Source: an uncultured Verrucomicrobiota bacterium (lineage in GTDB: Bacteria > Verrucomicrobiota > Verrucomicrobiia > Limisphaerales > UBA9464). Taken from it: a stretch of 37,563 bases of DNA. The stretch lies in NCBI GenBank assembly GCA_903907925.1, contig CAIVQB010000109.1, positions 1 through 37,563 of the forward strand, in the 5' to 3' direction. The notes below the pieces were generated by a model. The model made no database searches and was not told the DNA's origin. It saw only the letters and a list, made by a program, of their open reading frames with translations. The stretch's first letter is position 1, and each line of letters opens with the position of its first letter. The position numbers were made by a program, and so were the translations under genes. This document shows positions 1-7,354 of this stretch, in pieces.

Positions 1-77
1 GCGAATATCCGTGGATCTGTCAGCACTGTTGTTGGTGCTAAACTCCAAAAATATCAGAAAAACCAATGGAAATAGGG

Positions 78-152
78 TGGTGCCAGCGGGAGGAATCGAA
101 CCTCCGACCAAGGGCTTATGAGTCCCCTGCTCTACCGCTGAGCTACGCTGGC
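78..152 (-). tRNA. tRNA-Met (CAT anticodon), CCA encoded
   Basis: Read on the minus strand, 152 to 81 folds as a 72-nt cloverleaf. The acceptor stem GCCAGCG pairs with CGCTGGC with discriminator A. The D arm is GCTC/GAGC, the anticodon loop is CTCATAA (anticodon CAT), and the T arm is GGAGG-TTCGATT-CCTCC. Bases 80-78 supply a genome-encoded CCA tail. The innermost anticodon-stem pair (A31-G39) is a mismatch. The CAT anticodon could be elongator Met, initiator Met or lysidine-modified Ile. The first acceptor pair is a normal G-C and the anticodon stem lacks the three G-C pairs next to the loop typical of initiators, so elongator Met is preferred. Confidence 0.93.
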
Positions 153-329
153 AGGCCCCCCGCGGGCCGGGATACATACGAAGGAGACGCTTCGACGGCA
201 AGCCGTTTCCAATCGGGCCACAGGCATCCCCGCGTCCCGAGGGCGGGAGTGTGGCCCTCCGCTTCGTCCGGGTTGCCCCAACAGCCCGGATCGTGCTTGG
301 ATGGGTTTCGCAGTTTTGGAGTGAACCCT

Positions 330-1748
330 ATGTCGCAAATCAAATTCGGTACGGACGGTTGGCGGGCCATCATCGCGGAGGACTTTACCTTCGCCAACGT
401 GGCGCGGGTGGCGCAGGCGACGGCCGACTATTGGAAGCAACACCCGGTCAAGGGCACCGAAGCCCGCGCCGTGGTGGGGTACGATCGCAGGTTTTTGTCC
501 GATCAATTCGCGCGCCGAACGGCCGAGGTGCTGGCCGGAAACGGGTTCAAGGTGACCTTGTCGGACGCCCCGGTGCCGACGCCGGCGGTGTCCTACGCGG
601 TGAAGCAGTTGAAGGCGATCGGCGGCGTGATGATCACCGCCAGCCACAATCCGCCCGCGTTCAACGGCTTCAAACTCAAGGCTTGGTTCGGCGGTTCGGC
701 CGATTCGGCGACTTGCCAGGGTGTCGAGGCATTGCTGGACGCCTCGCCCTTGAAACACACCACCTACGATCACGCCCTGGCGAGCAAGCTGATCGTGGTG
801 AAGGATCTCCGGTCACCGCATTACGCCGCCTGCAAGAAGCTGGTGGATTTCGACCGGATCGCGGCGTCCCGGCTTAAATTCGCGCACGAGGCCTTGTATG
901 GCGTTGGGGCGGGTTGCTTCGACGAACTGCTGGCGGGCACAACCTGCCAGGTCACGACTCTGAACGCGGAACACAATCCAAACTTCGGCGGCATCAACCC
1001 GGAACCCATCGCCAAAAACTATGTCAAATCCGCCGCCTACCTTGCGAAGCATCCGCACGATCTCTGCCTGGTGACCGATGGCGATGCGGATCGCGTGGGG
1101 GGCATGATGGGCAACGGAGAGTTGCTGACCACGCACCAGATCATCTGCCTGTTGCTGCGGCATTTTGTGGTGAACCGCCGGCAGACCGGACGGGTGATCA
1201 AGGCGTTGACCACCACCACCATGGTGGACCGGATCTGCGCGCGGTTCGGCTTGGAACTGGTGGAGACCGGTGTGGGTTTCAAGTACATCGCCGCCGAGAT
1301 GATCCGCGGGGACGTGCTGCTGGGTTTTGAGGAGAGCGGCGGCATTGGGTTCCCCGGCCATATTCCTGAGCGCGACGGCATCCTGGCCGGGCTGATGTTG
1401 CTGGAAATGCTGGCCCGGGAGAAGAAGCCGCTCAAGACCCTGCTGGCCGATCTGGAACGCGAGTTTGGTCCGCACCGGTACGCGCGGATCGATGTGCATT
1501 TCCCGTTGGAAAAACGCGCGGCGCTGATGCAGTACTGCAAACTGAATCCGCCCGCCAAGCTGCTGAAATCCCCGCTGGCCGAGGTGAAATCGGCGGACGG
1601 CGTGAAGTATGTGGCGAAGGATGGATCCTGGCTGATGCTGCGGGGCTCGGGCACGGAACCGATCCTGCGGATTTATGCCGAGGCCCGGACCGATGCCGAC
1701 GCGGCGGCCCTGCTCAAGGTGGGGGGCAAGATCACCCGGCAGGTGTAG
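330..1748 (+). CDS. Phosphoglucomutase/phosphomannomutase family protein
   Basis: A 472-residue alpha-D-phosphohexomutase, which interconverts hexose 1- and 6-phosphates in the cytoplasm via a phosphoserine. Visible landmarks are the N-terminal FGTDGWR (residues 6-12), the catalytic phosphoserine loop TASHNP (Ser105), the Mg-binding loop DGDADR (250-255), the sugar-specificity loop GFEESGG (332-338), and the C-terminal phosphate-binding RGSGTEP (438-444). All four domains are present and the length is normal. The frame stays open further upstream, but that part is the antisense of the tRNA gene. The ATG at 330 has a GGAG at 318-321, 8 nt upstream. Substrate (glucose, mannose or both) cannot be decided from sequence; GlmM is less likely given the GFEESGG loop. 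Confidence 0.93.
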   Translation: MSQIKFGTDGWRAIIAEDFTFANVARVAQATADYWKQHPVKGTEARAVVGYDRRFLSDQFARRTAEVLAGNGFKVTLSDAPVPTPAVSYAVKQLKAIGGVMITASHNPPAFNGFKLKAWFGGSADSATCQGVEALLDASPLKHTTYDHALASKLIVVKDLRSPHYAACKKLVDFDRIAASRLKFAHEALYGVGAGCFDELLAGTTCQVTTLNAEHNPNFGGINPEPIAKNYVKSAAYLAKHPHDLCLVTDGDADRVGGMMGNGELLTTHQIICLLLRHFVVNRRQTGRVIKALTTTTMVDRICARFGLELVETGVGFKYIAAEMIRGDVLLGFEESGGIGFPGHIPERDGILAGLMLLEMLAREKKPLKTLLADLEREFGPHRYARIDVHFPLEKRAALMQYCKLNPPAKLLKSPLAEVKSADGVKYVAKDGSWLMLRGSGTEPILRIYAEARTDADAAALLKVGGKITRQV

Positions 1749-1859
1749 AGCCCGGGGTCGACGGCCGGTGCGGCACCACGAAACGGCTGTTTTCCGCACG
1801 GACGGTTGCCTCGGTGTCGTCGCGGGATTACGGTGGCCGTGTCGCCGCCGCGGCATCGC

Positions 1860-3218
1860 ATGAAAAAGCGCCTTTCCTACGCCGTCCTCGTTTTTTTCCT
1901 CGCTGCATATGTCCTGCGCGGCGCGCAGGTATACCGGCAACTTGCCGCCGCCGCCGGCGAAAAGGACGACGCCTATCCGCAACTCGAACTCTTCTCCCGC
2001 GTTCTCCAACGCGTGCGGAAGGATTACGTCGACGGCGAAAAGCTGACCTACAAGGACCTCGTTCAGGGGGCGTTGAAAGGGATGCTGGGCACGCTGGATC
2101 CCCACAGCGAATACATGGAGCCGGTGAAGTACAATGAGTTGAAGGAGGACACCGAGGGCAGTTTCAGCGGCGTCGGTCTCCAGGTCGGAATGCGGGATGG
2201 CGCGCTCACGGTGGTGGCCCCCATTGAAGACACCCCGGCCTTCGAGGCGGGCATCATGGCGGGCGATCACATCGAGAAAATCGAGGGCCAGTCGACCGAC
2301 AAATTCAACATGGCCGATGCGATCCAGCACCTCCGTGGCGAGCCCGGATCGAAGGTCACCCTGACCGTGTCGCGTCCAGCCTGGACGGAGTCACGGGACA
2401 TCGTTCTCGCGCGGGCCGATATCCGGGTTTACACGGTCAAGGACAGCAACAACCGCCGCGAGTTCACGATCGGACCCAATCATCTGGGCTATCTGCGACT
2501 GACGCAATTCGGCGAAAAATCCGCCGACGAACTGGAGGAGGCGTTGGTCAAGCTGGAAGGGCAGGGGATGACCGGTTTGATTCTCGATCTTCGCGGGAAC
2601 CCGGGCGGCCTCCTGGATCAGGCGGTCGCGGTTTGTGAAAAATTTCTGGAGAAGGGAAAACCCATCGTCTCGACGGAAGGCCGCAACGCCGCGGCGGACG
2701 TGCAGCGGAAATCCTCCGGTTTTGGCAAGAAGCGGCTCAATTTGCCCCTGGTCTTGCTGGTCAACGGTGGCAGTGCCAGTGCTTCGGAAATCGTGTCGGG
2801 ATGCCTTCAGGACCTGAAGCGGGCGGTGGTGGTGGGTGAGCAGACGTTCGGAAAAGGTTCCGTCCAGAGCATTCTCCCATTGCCCGATGGCAGCGCCCTT
2901 CGGTTGACCACCGCGAAGTATTACACCCCAAGCCACAAGGTGATCCATGAACACGGCATTACACCGGACATCACGGTGCCGATCACTGATGAAGAGGAGA
3001 CGGCCATTCAATTGCGGCGATTGCCCGGAAGCGGGCTCAATCTCAATGATGTCCTGAAGAGCTACGAGCCGGAGAAGCGCGAGCGATTGCGGGAGATGGT
3101 CCATGATCAGCGGGATCCGCAGTTGGAACGGGCGTTGGACCTGCTGAAGGGCATCAATCTCTTCGGCCAGCGGCCCTCCGAGAACGCCGACAAGAACGTT
3201 CGCCCGGTTCTTCGCTAA
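1860..3218 (+). CDS. Carboxy-terminal processing protease (S41 family, CtpA/Prc type)
   Basis: A 452-residue periplasmic serine protease that trims C-termini of exported proteins. The N-terminus (1-23) is a signal peptide or anchor: basic MKKR followed by a hydrophobic run. A PDZ domain covers about residues 100-185, with the carboxylate-binding region near FSGVGLQV (102-109). The S41 core follows, with the GSASASE motif at 304-310 (likely nucleophile Ser307) and the general-base Lys332 in TFGKGSVQ. The 25-residue Ser-Lys spacing and Gln336 match the S41A dyad. The upstream 54 nt of open frame lacks any signal and was left out; the ATG at 1860 starts exactly at the signal peptide. It lies 111 bp after the phosphohexomutase and 21 bp before tsaD, so it may be co-transcribed. 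Confidence 0.93.
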   Translation: MKKRLSYAVLVFFLAAYVLRGAQVYRQLAAAAGEKDDAYPQLELFSRVLQRVRKDYVDGEKLTYKDLVQGALKGMLGTLDPHSEYMEPVKYNELKEDTEGSFSGVGLQVGMRDGALTVVAPIEDTPAFEAGIMAGDHIEKIEGQSTDKFNMADAIQHLRGEPGSKVTLTVSRPAWTESRDIVLARADIRVYTVKDSNNRREFTIGPNHLGYLRLTQFGEKSADELEEALVKLEGQGMTGLILDLRGNPGGLLDQAVAVCEKFLEKGKPIVSTEGRNAAADVQRKSSGFGKKRLNLPLVLLVNGGSASASEIVSGCLQDLKRAVVVGEQTFGKGSVQSILPLPDGSALRLTTAKYYTPSHKVIHEHGITPDITVPITDEEETAIQLRRLPGSGLNLNDVLKSYEPEKRERLREMVHDQRDPQLERALDLLKGINLFGQRPSENADKNVRPVLR

Positions 3219-3239
3219 ATCTTCCGGTGTTTTCCGCCG

Positions 3240-4340
3240 TTGCCCGGATTGATCCGCCGCCCCGTGATTCTCGCCTTTGAAACCTCGTGCGACGAAACGA
3301 GTGTCGCCGTGGTGAGGGAGGGTCGGGTGTTGGCCAACACCGTGGCTTCCCAGATTCGCCTGCACGCCGAGTACGGCGGCGTGGTTCCCGAACTTGCCAC
3401 GCGCGAACATTTGCGAAACCTGTTGCCCGTGGCACGTACCGCTCTGGCGACGGCCGGTGCGCAAATCGAGGACATTTCGGCCGTGGCTGTCACCCGTGGA
3501 CCCGGCCTGCCCGCGGCCTTGCTCGCCGGATTCACGAGCGCGGCGGGCCTGGCATTTGTCCTGGGGAAGCCGCTTTACGGCATCCATCACCATGAGGCGC
3601 ACCTTTATTCTCCGTGGATTTCAGGCGATCCGCCCGAGGCGCGATTTTCGGAGTTCGAGCCGAACATTTCGCTAATCGTCAGCGGCGGTCACACGCTTTT
3701 GGTGCATGTCCGTGGGGAACTGGATCATCACGTGCTCGGCGGAACGCTCGACGATGCCGCGGGTGAATGTTTCGACAAGGTTGCCAAGCTTCTGCAATTG
3801 CCCTATCCGGGCGGGCCTGTTCTGGATCGACTGGCGGCCGAAGGGGATCCCGAGGTCTATCGGTTTCCCCGCCCGATGATGACCGATGAGGGCTGGGATT
3901 TCAGTTTCAGCGGTCTGAAAACCAGCGTGCGTTATTTCTTGGAGAAGCACCCCGGACTGGCCGACGACCCGGTGGCGCTCCGCAACCTGTGTGCCGGCGT
4001 CCAGGCGGCGATCGTCGAAGTCCTGGCCACGAAGGTTGTCCGTGCGGCGCGGCGGTTGGGCGTGGGCTGCGTGACGGCGAGCGGCGGCGTGACCTGCAAC
4101 AGCGGTTTGCGCCGGGAATTGGAACGCCGCTGTGCCCGGTGGGGACTGCGCCTGCGGCTGGCGGAACGGGCGTTGTGCACGGACAACGCGGCGATGGTGG
4201 GTGTCCTGGCGGAACGGAAACATCAGGCGGGCGTGGCGCCGGATTCGCGTGACGCCGCCACACAGCCCGGTTGGGCGCTCAGTGACGGCTTCGAAGTGAC
4301 TTCTCCCGTTGTCAGTGGATCCTTGCCGCATCTGTCATGA
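3240..4340 (+). CDS. tsaD: tRNA N6-adenosine threonylcarbamoyltransferase TsaD
   Basis: TsaD transfers the threonylcarbamoyl group to A37 of ANN-decoding tRNAs together with TsaB and TsaE, neither of which is in this window. Signature features are the ETSCDET motif (residues 14-20), GGVVPELATREH near 46-57, the metal-binding His117 and His121 in HHHEAH, GGHTLL after the insert, and CTDNAAM near residues 313-319. Length (366) is slightly above the usual value. The start is uncertain: TTG at 3240 is the longest option, TTG at 3249 and GTG at 3264 are alternatives. The GTG gives a product beginning M-ILAFETSCDET, which matches the family N-terminus best. The stop overlaps the next gene by ATGA, suggesting translational coupling. 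Confidence 0.95.
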   Translation: MPGLIRRPVILAFETSCDETSVAVVREGRVLANTVASQIRLHAEYGGVVPELATREHLRNLLPVARTALATAGAQIEDISAVAVTRGPGLPAALLAGFTSAAGLAFVLGKPLYGIHHHEAHLYSPWISGDPPEARFSEFEPNISLIVSGGHTLLVHVRGELDHHVLGGTLDDAAGECFDKVAKLLQLPYPGGPVLDRLAAEGDPEVYRFPRPMMTDEGWDFSFSGLKTSVRYFLEKHPGLADDPVALRNLCAGVQAAIVEVLATKVVRAARRLGVGCVTASGGVTCNSGLRRELERRCARWGLRLRLAERALCTDNAAMVGVLAERKHQAGVAPDSRDAATQPGWALSDGFEVTSPVVSGSLPHLS

Positions 4341-5890
4341 TTCATCCGGATGAAACACGGCGGACGGGTCGATGGGTGTGGTGGCTCGCGTTGCTGGTGA
4401 ACTTGCTGGTTCACACTGGAAGTCTGAGTTCCTTCGACACGCAGGGCCGCTACAAGGTGACGCATTCGTGGTGGACCTCCTCTCCTGAAGCCACGCCGCC
4501 CATCGCGGTGTTCGATCCGCAGGGACGGCCCCGCGCCTGGTGGGGCCCCGGTCAGAGTGCGTTGATGTTTCCCGCGGATTTGATCGGAACTGCGATCGCA
4601 TCCCGGTTTGGCAGCGAGAACGTCCGGGAACATATCCGGACCGGATGGGTGTCGGTGGTCACCTTCCCTCTGATGAACGCCACCACCGTCTGGCTGGTTT
4701 TTCTGCTGCTGGGCGAGTTGGGATTTTCCAAACGAGCGTCGGTGATGGGTGCCGTGGCGTTGCTGCTGGGAAGTTCCTTCCTCAAGTTCTGCCAGGATCA
4801 TCAGGAAAACACGCTGCTGGATTTCCTCACGGTCTCGGGTGCGTACTGCCTGGTGGTTTGGCGCCGGACGGATGTGTCACGGCATCTGTGGACCGGCATG
4901 CTGCTGCTGGCTTCAGGATTGCTGGTCCGCCTGCCCCAACTGGCACCGGTTGCGGCGGTGATGGGACCGGTCGCTTGGGCGCTTCTCCGCAGGCCGGACG
5001 CGCGGCATCGGCTGTTCCATTTCTGCGTGGCGGCTGCGGTTTGCCTGGGGTTGGCGGTGCTGGTTGACCGCTGGTATCAGTATCATCGATTCGGTTCCTG
5101 GACCGGAACCTACATCTCGGTGCTGGCGGCCCAACTGCGCCGCGACGGTTTCACTCTCTCGAAGGACTGGCCGTTCGGTGGTGATTTCTGGGACGGTTTC
5201 CTCGGCCCGTTGATTACCCCCCAGCGGGGATTCTGGGCCTACGACCCATTGATCCTGCTGGCCATCCTGCTGCCTTGGGGTTGGCGCAGACTTCCCGGCA
5301 TCGCCGCCGGGCTGCTTCTCGCCGGCGGCGCGGCGTTTTTGGGACAAGTCTTGTTCCATGCCCGCTGCGATTTCTGGGATGGCGGCGGAAACTGGGCGAA
5401 TCGATACACGCTGGTGCCGATCCACTTTGTGTTGCCGCTGATTGTCGCGGCGGTTTGCGATTTCGGTCCGAAACCAAACCGCTCCGTCCGAGGCGCTCTC
5501 GGTGTGCTCTGCGCGTGGAGTCTCACCGTCCAGGTGGCTTCAGTGATCTATCCGGACTCGCTGGAGAGTTTTGTTCCCGGGGTTCATGTGAAGCCCTTTG
5601 CTCTGGGTCTTCAATTCGATCACCCCGTCTTTCTGGTGGGCAAGCGAATGGGATTCATCGTCGATCAACTGCAAGGCCGGATGCTGACCGATCCGGCCGG
5701 AATCATTTTCCACAGGGTCTGCCTGTGGCCCGCCAACGTCGCACGGGATTATTCACGAGTCGCACTGCCCGCTTGGTCGTTGTGGACTCTTCTGGCGATG
5801 GCGGCCGCGTCCTTGGGATGGCGGGTGCGCGCGGAGATGAGGCGAGGGAGTGAAAGGAATCCACAGTCGGCGGTCGGTGGTCGTGATTAA
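4337..5890 (+). CDS. Polytopic inner-membrane protein, GT-C glycosyltransferase-like
   Basis: A 517-residue protein with about 11 hydrophobic segments. The first runs near residues 13-30, further pairs lie between about 95 and 235, and more follow to the C-terminus. The loop after the first segment carries an acidic residue (Asp in SSFDTQGRY) followed by a charged and aromatic stretch ending in WGPGQSALMFP. This resembles the first-loop acidic motif and the (K/R)YGPGQSLL-like motif of GT-C-fold lipid-linked sugar transferases. That family link is an inference from layout; no diagnostic motif proves it. It overlaps tsaD by 4 bp (ATGA), so it is probably translated with it. No functional link to tRNA modification is apparent. 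It is convergent with ispD, leaving a 39-bp gap. Confidence 0.7.
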   Translation: MIHPDETRRTGRWVWWLALLVNLLVHTGSLSSFDTQGRYKVTHSWWTSSPEATPPIAVFDPQGRPRAWWGPGQSALMFPADLIGTAIASRFGSENVREHIRTGWVSVVTFPLMNATTVWLVFLLLGELGFSKRASVMGAVALLLGSSFLKFCQDHQENTLLDFLTVSGAYCLVVWRRTDVSRHLWTGMLLLASGLLVRLPQLAPVAAVMGPVAWALLRRPDARHRLFHFCVAAAVCLGLAVLVDRWYQYHRFGSWTGTYISVLAAQLRRDGFTLSKDWPFGGDFWDGFLGPLITPQRGFWAYDPLILLAILLPWGWRRLPGIAAGLLLAGGAAFLGQVLFHARCDFWDGGGNWANRYTLVPIHFVLPLIVAAVCDFGPKPNRSVRGALGVLCAWSLTVQVASVIYPDSLESFVPGVHVKPFALGLQFDHPVFLVGKRMGFIVDQLQGRMLTDPAGIIFHRVCLWPANVARDYSRVALPAWSLWTLLAMAAASLGWRVRAEMRRGSERNPQSAVGGRD

Positions 5891-5929
5891 ACTTTGGACC
5901 GACGCAGTGCCCTACCCATCGGGTGCGGA

Positions 5930-6616
5930 TTACGGCCGTTCGCCCCGGAGCAACAATTCGATAAACGGCAGGTCGGATGGGGAGGTTACTTTGGGATTGG
6001 GCAGGGCGACTTCAACCAGTTCGACGGGTTGACCAATCGCTTCGCAGGCGGCGGTGTCGTCGGTCACCTGGCCGCCCGAGGATCGGAGGGCTCCCAACGC
6101 CCTGCGGATCACTTCGAGGCGGAAGCATTGCGGGGTCTGGACCGTCCACAGCCGGGAACGATCGAGATGGCGGGCGATGCGGGTGCCCCCGTCGGATTCC
6201 TTGATGGTGTCCACGGCCCGCTGTGCGGCAACGGCGGCACCGGTGCGGCGGGCGGCTTGGATGCAGGCCATGATGGCAGCGGCGGGAGTGCAGGGACGGG
6301 CACCATCCTGAATCGCGACCAACTCGGTGGCGGGGTCGACCGCCTCCAATCCGTTCCAGACCGAATCCTGCCGCTCGGCACCACCTGCTACCAATCGATA
6401 CGGTTTCCGCAAGTCGGCACCGCGGGCCAGTGCGTGGAAGGCATCCTGAAGTCCGTCCCGAACGACCAGCACGATGGAATCGATGGCCTCGCAGCGATCG
6501 AAGCGCCGCCAGGTGTGGGCGATGACGGGCGCGCCGCCGACTTCCAGGAACAATTTGTCGATGCCCGGTCCCATCCGTGTTCCGCGACCGGCGGCGACGA
6601 TGACGGCGCAATTCAT
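5930..6616 (-). CDS. ispD: 2-C-methyl-D-erythritol 4-phosphate cytidylyltransferase
   Basis: IspD condenses MEP with CTP to form CDP-ME, the third step of the non-mevalonate isoprenoid pathway. The 228-residue length is typical. The nucleotide-binding loop AAGRGTRMG (8-16) with Lys21 is intact. AGGAERQDSV (77-86), DGARP (104-108), QTPQCFR (160-166), TDDTA (185-189) and Lys209 in NPKVTSPSDL all match the family. The ATG at 6616 lies directly before the CAVIVAAG strand, so the start is secure although no Shine-Dalgarno is seen. It follows ompH on the same strand, but a strong terminator separates them, so it probably has its own promoter in the short gap or depends on read-through. No ispF is adjacent. 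Confidence 0.95.
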   Translation of the reverse strand: MNCAVIVAAGRGTRMGPGIDKLFLEVGGAPVIAHTWRRFDRCEAIDSIVLVVRDGLQDAFHALARGADLRKPYRLVAGGAERQDSVWNGLEAVDPATELVAIQDGARPCTPAAAIMACIQAARRTGAAVAAQRAVDTIKESDGGTRIARHLDRSRLWTVQTPQCFRLEVIRRALGALRSSGGQVTDDTAACEAIGQPVELVEVALPNPKVTSPSDLPFIELLLRGERP

Positions 6617-6650
6617 GAAGGGCAGTTGGATCGGGACCGGTTCCGGGCAT

Positions 6651-6680
6651 GAAAAAGGGCGCGGACGTGGATCCGCGCCC
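6651..6680 (-). terminator. Intrinsic terminator after ompH
   Basis: Read on the minus strand, a perfect 9-bp GC-rich stem (GGGCGCGGA / TCCGCGCCC, 6680-6672 and 6665-6657) with a 6-nt loop is followed at once by TTTTTC (6656-6651). It sits 21 bp after the ompH stop and 34 bp before the ispD start. It is the only textbook Rho-independent terminator I found in the window. Confidence 0.9.
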
Positions 6681-6701
6681 TGAAATTAAATCCGGATCCG
6701 A

Positions 6702-7325
6702 CTACTTCTTCGGCTCCTTCTTTTCCTCGGTCTTGGCACCTTCAGGCGGTGCGTTGGCGTTCAGACTCTTGAGGACACCGTCCGAAATATCGCTGTCGGT
6801 GCCGGTGAGGGTGTTGAAGATGATGACCGGCGTTTGGTTCACGCTGGTGGCGGCGGTGTCGAGGACCAGTTGGAACCCACCGGCCTTGGACTTCTCTTCG
6901 ATCGCGCCGCGGATGTCCTTGAGAACCGACTCGCGCATGCGGAGCTGCTGTTCACCGAGCGATTGACGGGAGTTGGTGTCGAAGGTCCGGATGCTGTTTT
7001 CCTGTTCGCGGAGTTCGGTCTGCTTCTTCTCGACCTCCTTGGTGCGCTTGGCGCGCTCGTCGGCGGAAACGGCCTGATCGTTGGCGTTTTCGATCAGCTT
7101 CTTGAACTCCTCGTTCGCCTTCTTGTAGTCCTCGATGAGACCCGAGCGGGCCTTGTCGAAGTCGGCCGCGCGCTCCTTGAGCTGAACATCGGCCTGCTTG
7201 GTGCGCCAGTATCCATCGAACACCTTCTTGAGGTCGATGACGGCGATCTTGACCTCGGCGTGGGCGGAGGTGGCAAGGAGGCAGCCGCAGGCAATGGCGA
7301 TGAGTTTGATCAGATGGCGTTTCAT
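6702..7325 (-). CDS. OmpH/Skp family periplasmic chaperone
   Basis: A 207-residue periplasmic protein of the Skp family, which holds unfolded outer-membrane proteins on their way to the BAM complex. It has a signal peptide (1-23, basic MKRH, hydrophobic core, TSAHA cleavage region). The conserved KIAVIDLKKVFDGY strand follows, then a long charged alpha-helical hairpin (about 40-130, rich in Lys and Glu). The C-terminal strand region FQLVLDTAATSVNQTPVIIF (about 150-170) is also typical. The tail is Lys/Glu-rich. It lies 29 bp downstream of bamA, the usual gene order in many Gram-negative phyla, and is closed off by the terminator at 6651-6680. In other bacteria lpxD often follows; it is absent here. 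Confidence 0.92.
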   Translation of the reverse strand: MKRHLIKLIAIACGCLLATSAHAEVKIAVIDLKKVFDGYWRTKQADVQLKERAADFDKARSGLIEDYKKANEEFKKLIENANDQAVSADERAKRTKEVEKKQTELREQENSIRTFDTNSRQSLGEQQLRMRESVLKDIRGAIEEKSKAGGFQLVLDTAATSVNQTPVIIFNTLTGTDSDISDGVLKSLNANAPPEGAKTEEKKEPKK

Positions 7326-7354
7326 GTTCGGTTCAACAACGAGTGGGAAGGATT

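Noticed and set aside
1-77. Possible gene end or terminator at the left edge
   Set aside because: An imperfect AGCAC/GTGCT hairpin at about 22-40 has no T-run in the direction of the tRNA transcript, and the segment is too short to identify anything else.
66-329. N-terminal extension of the phosphohexomutase reading frame
   Set aside because: It is the antisense of the tRNA-Met gene plus non-coding sequence; the family N-terminus and a GGAG ribosome site point to ATG 330.
813-2330. A 505-codon minus-strand open frame across the phosphohexomutase and protease genes
   Set aside because: Antisense to two well-recognised genes, no motifs, no signal peptide.
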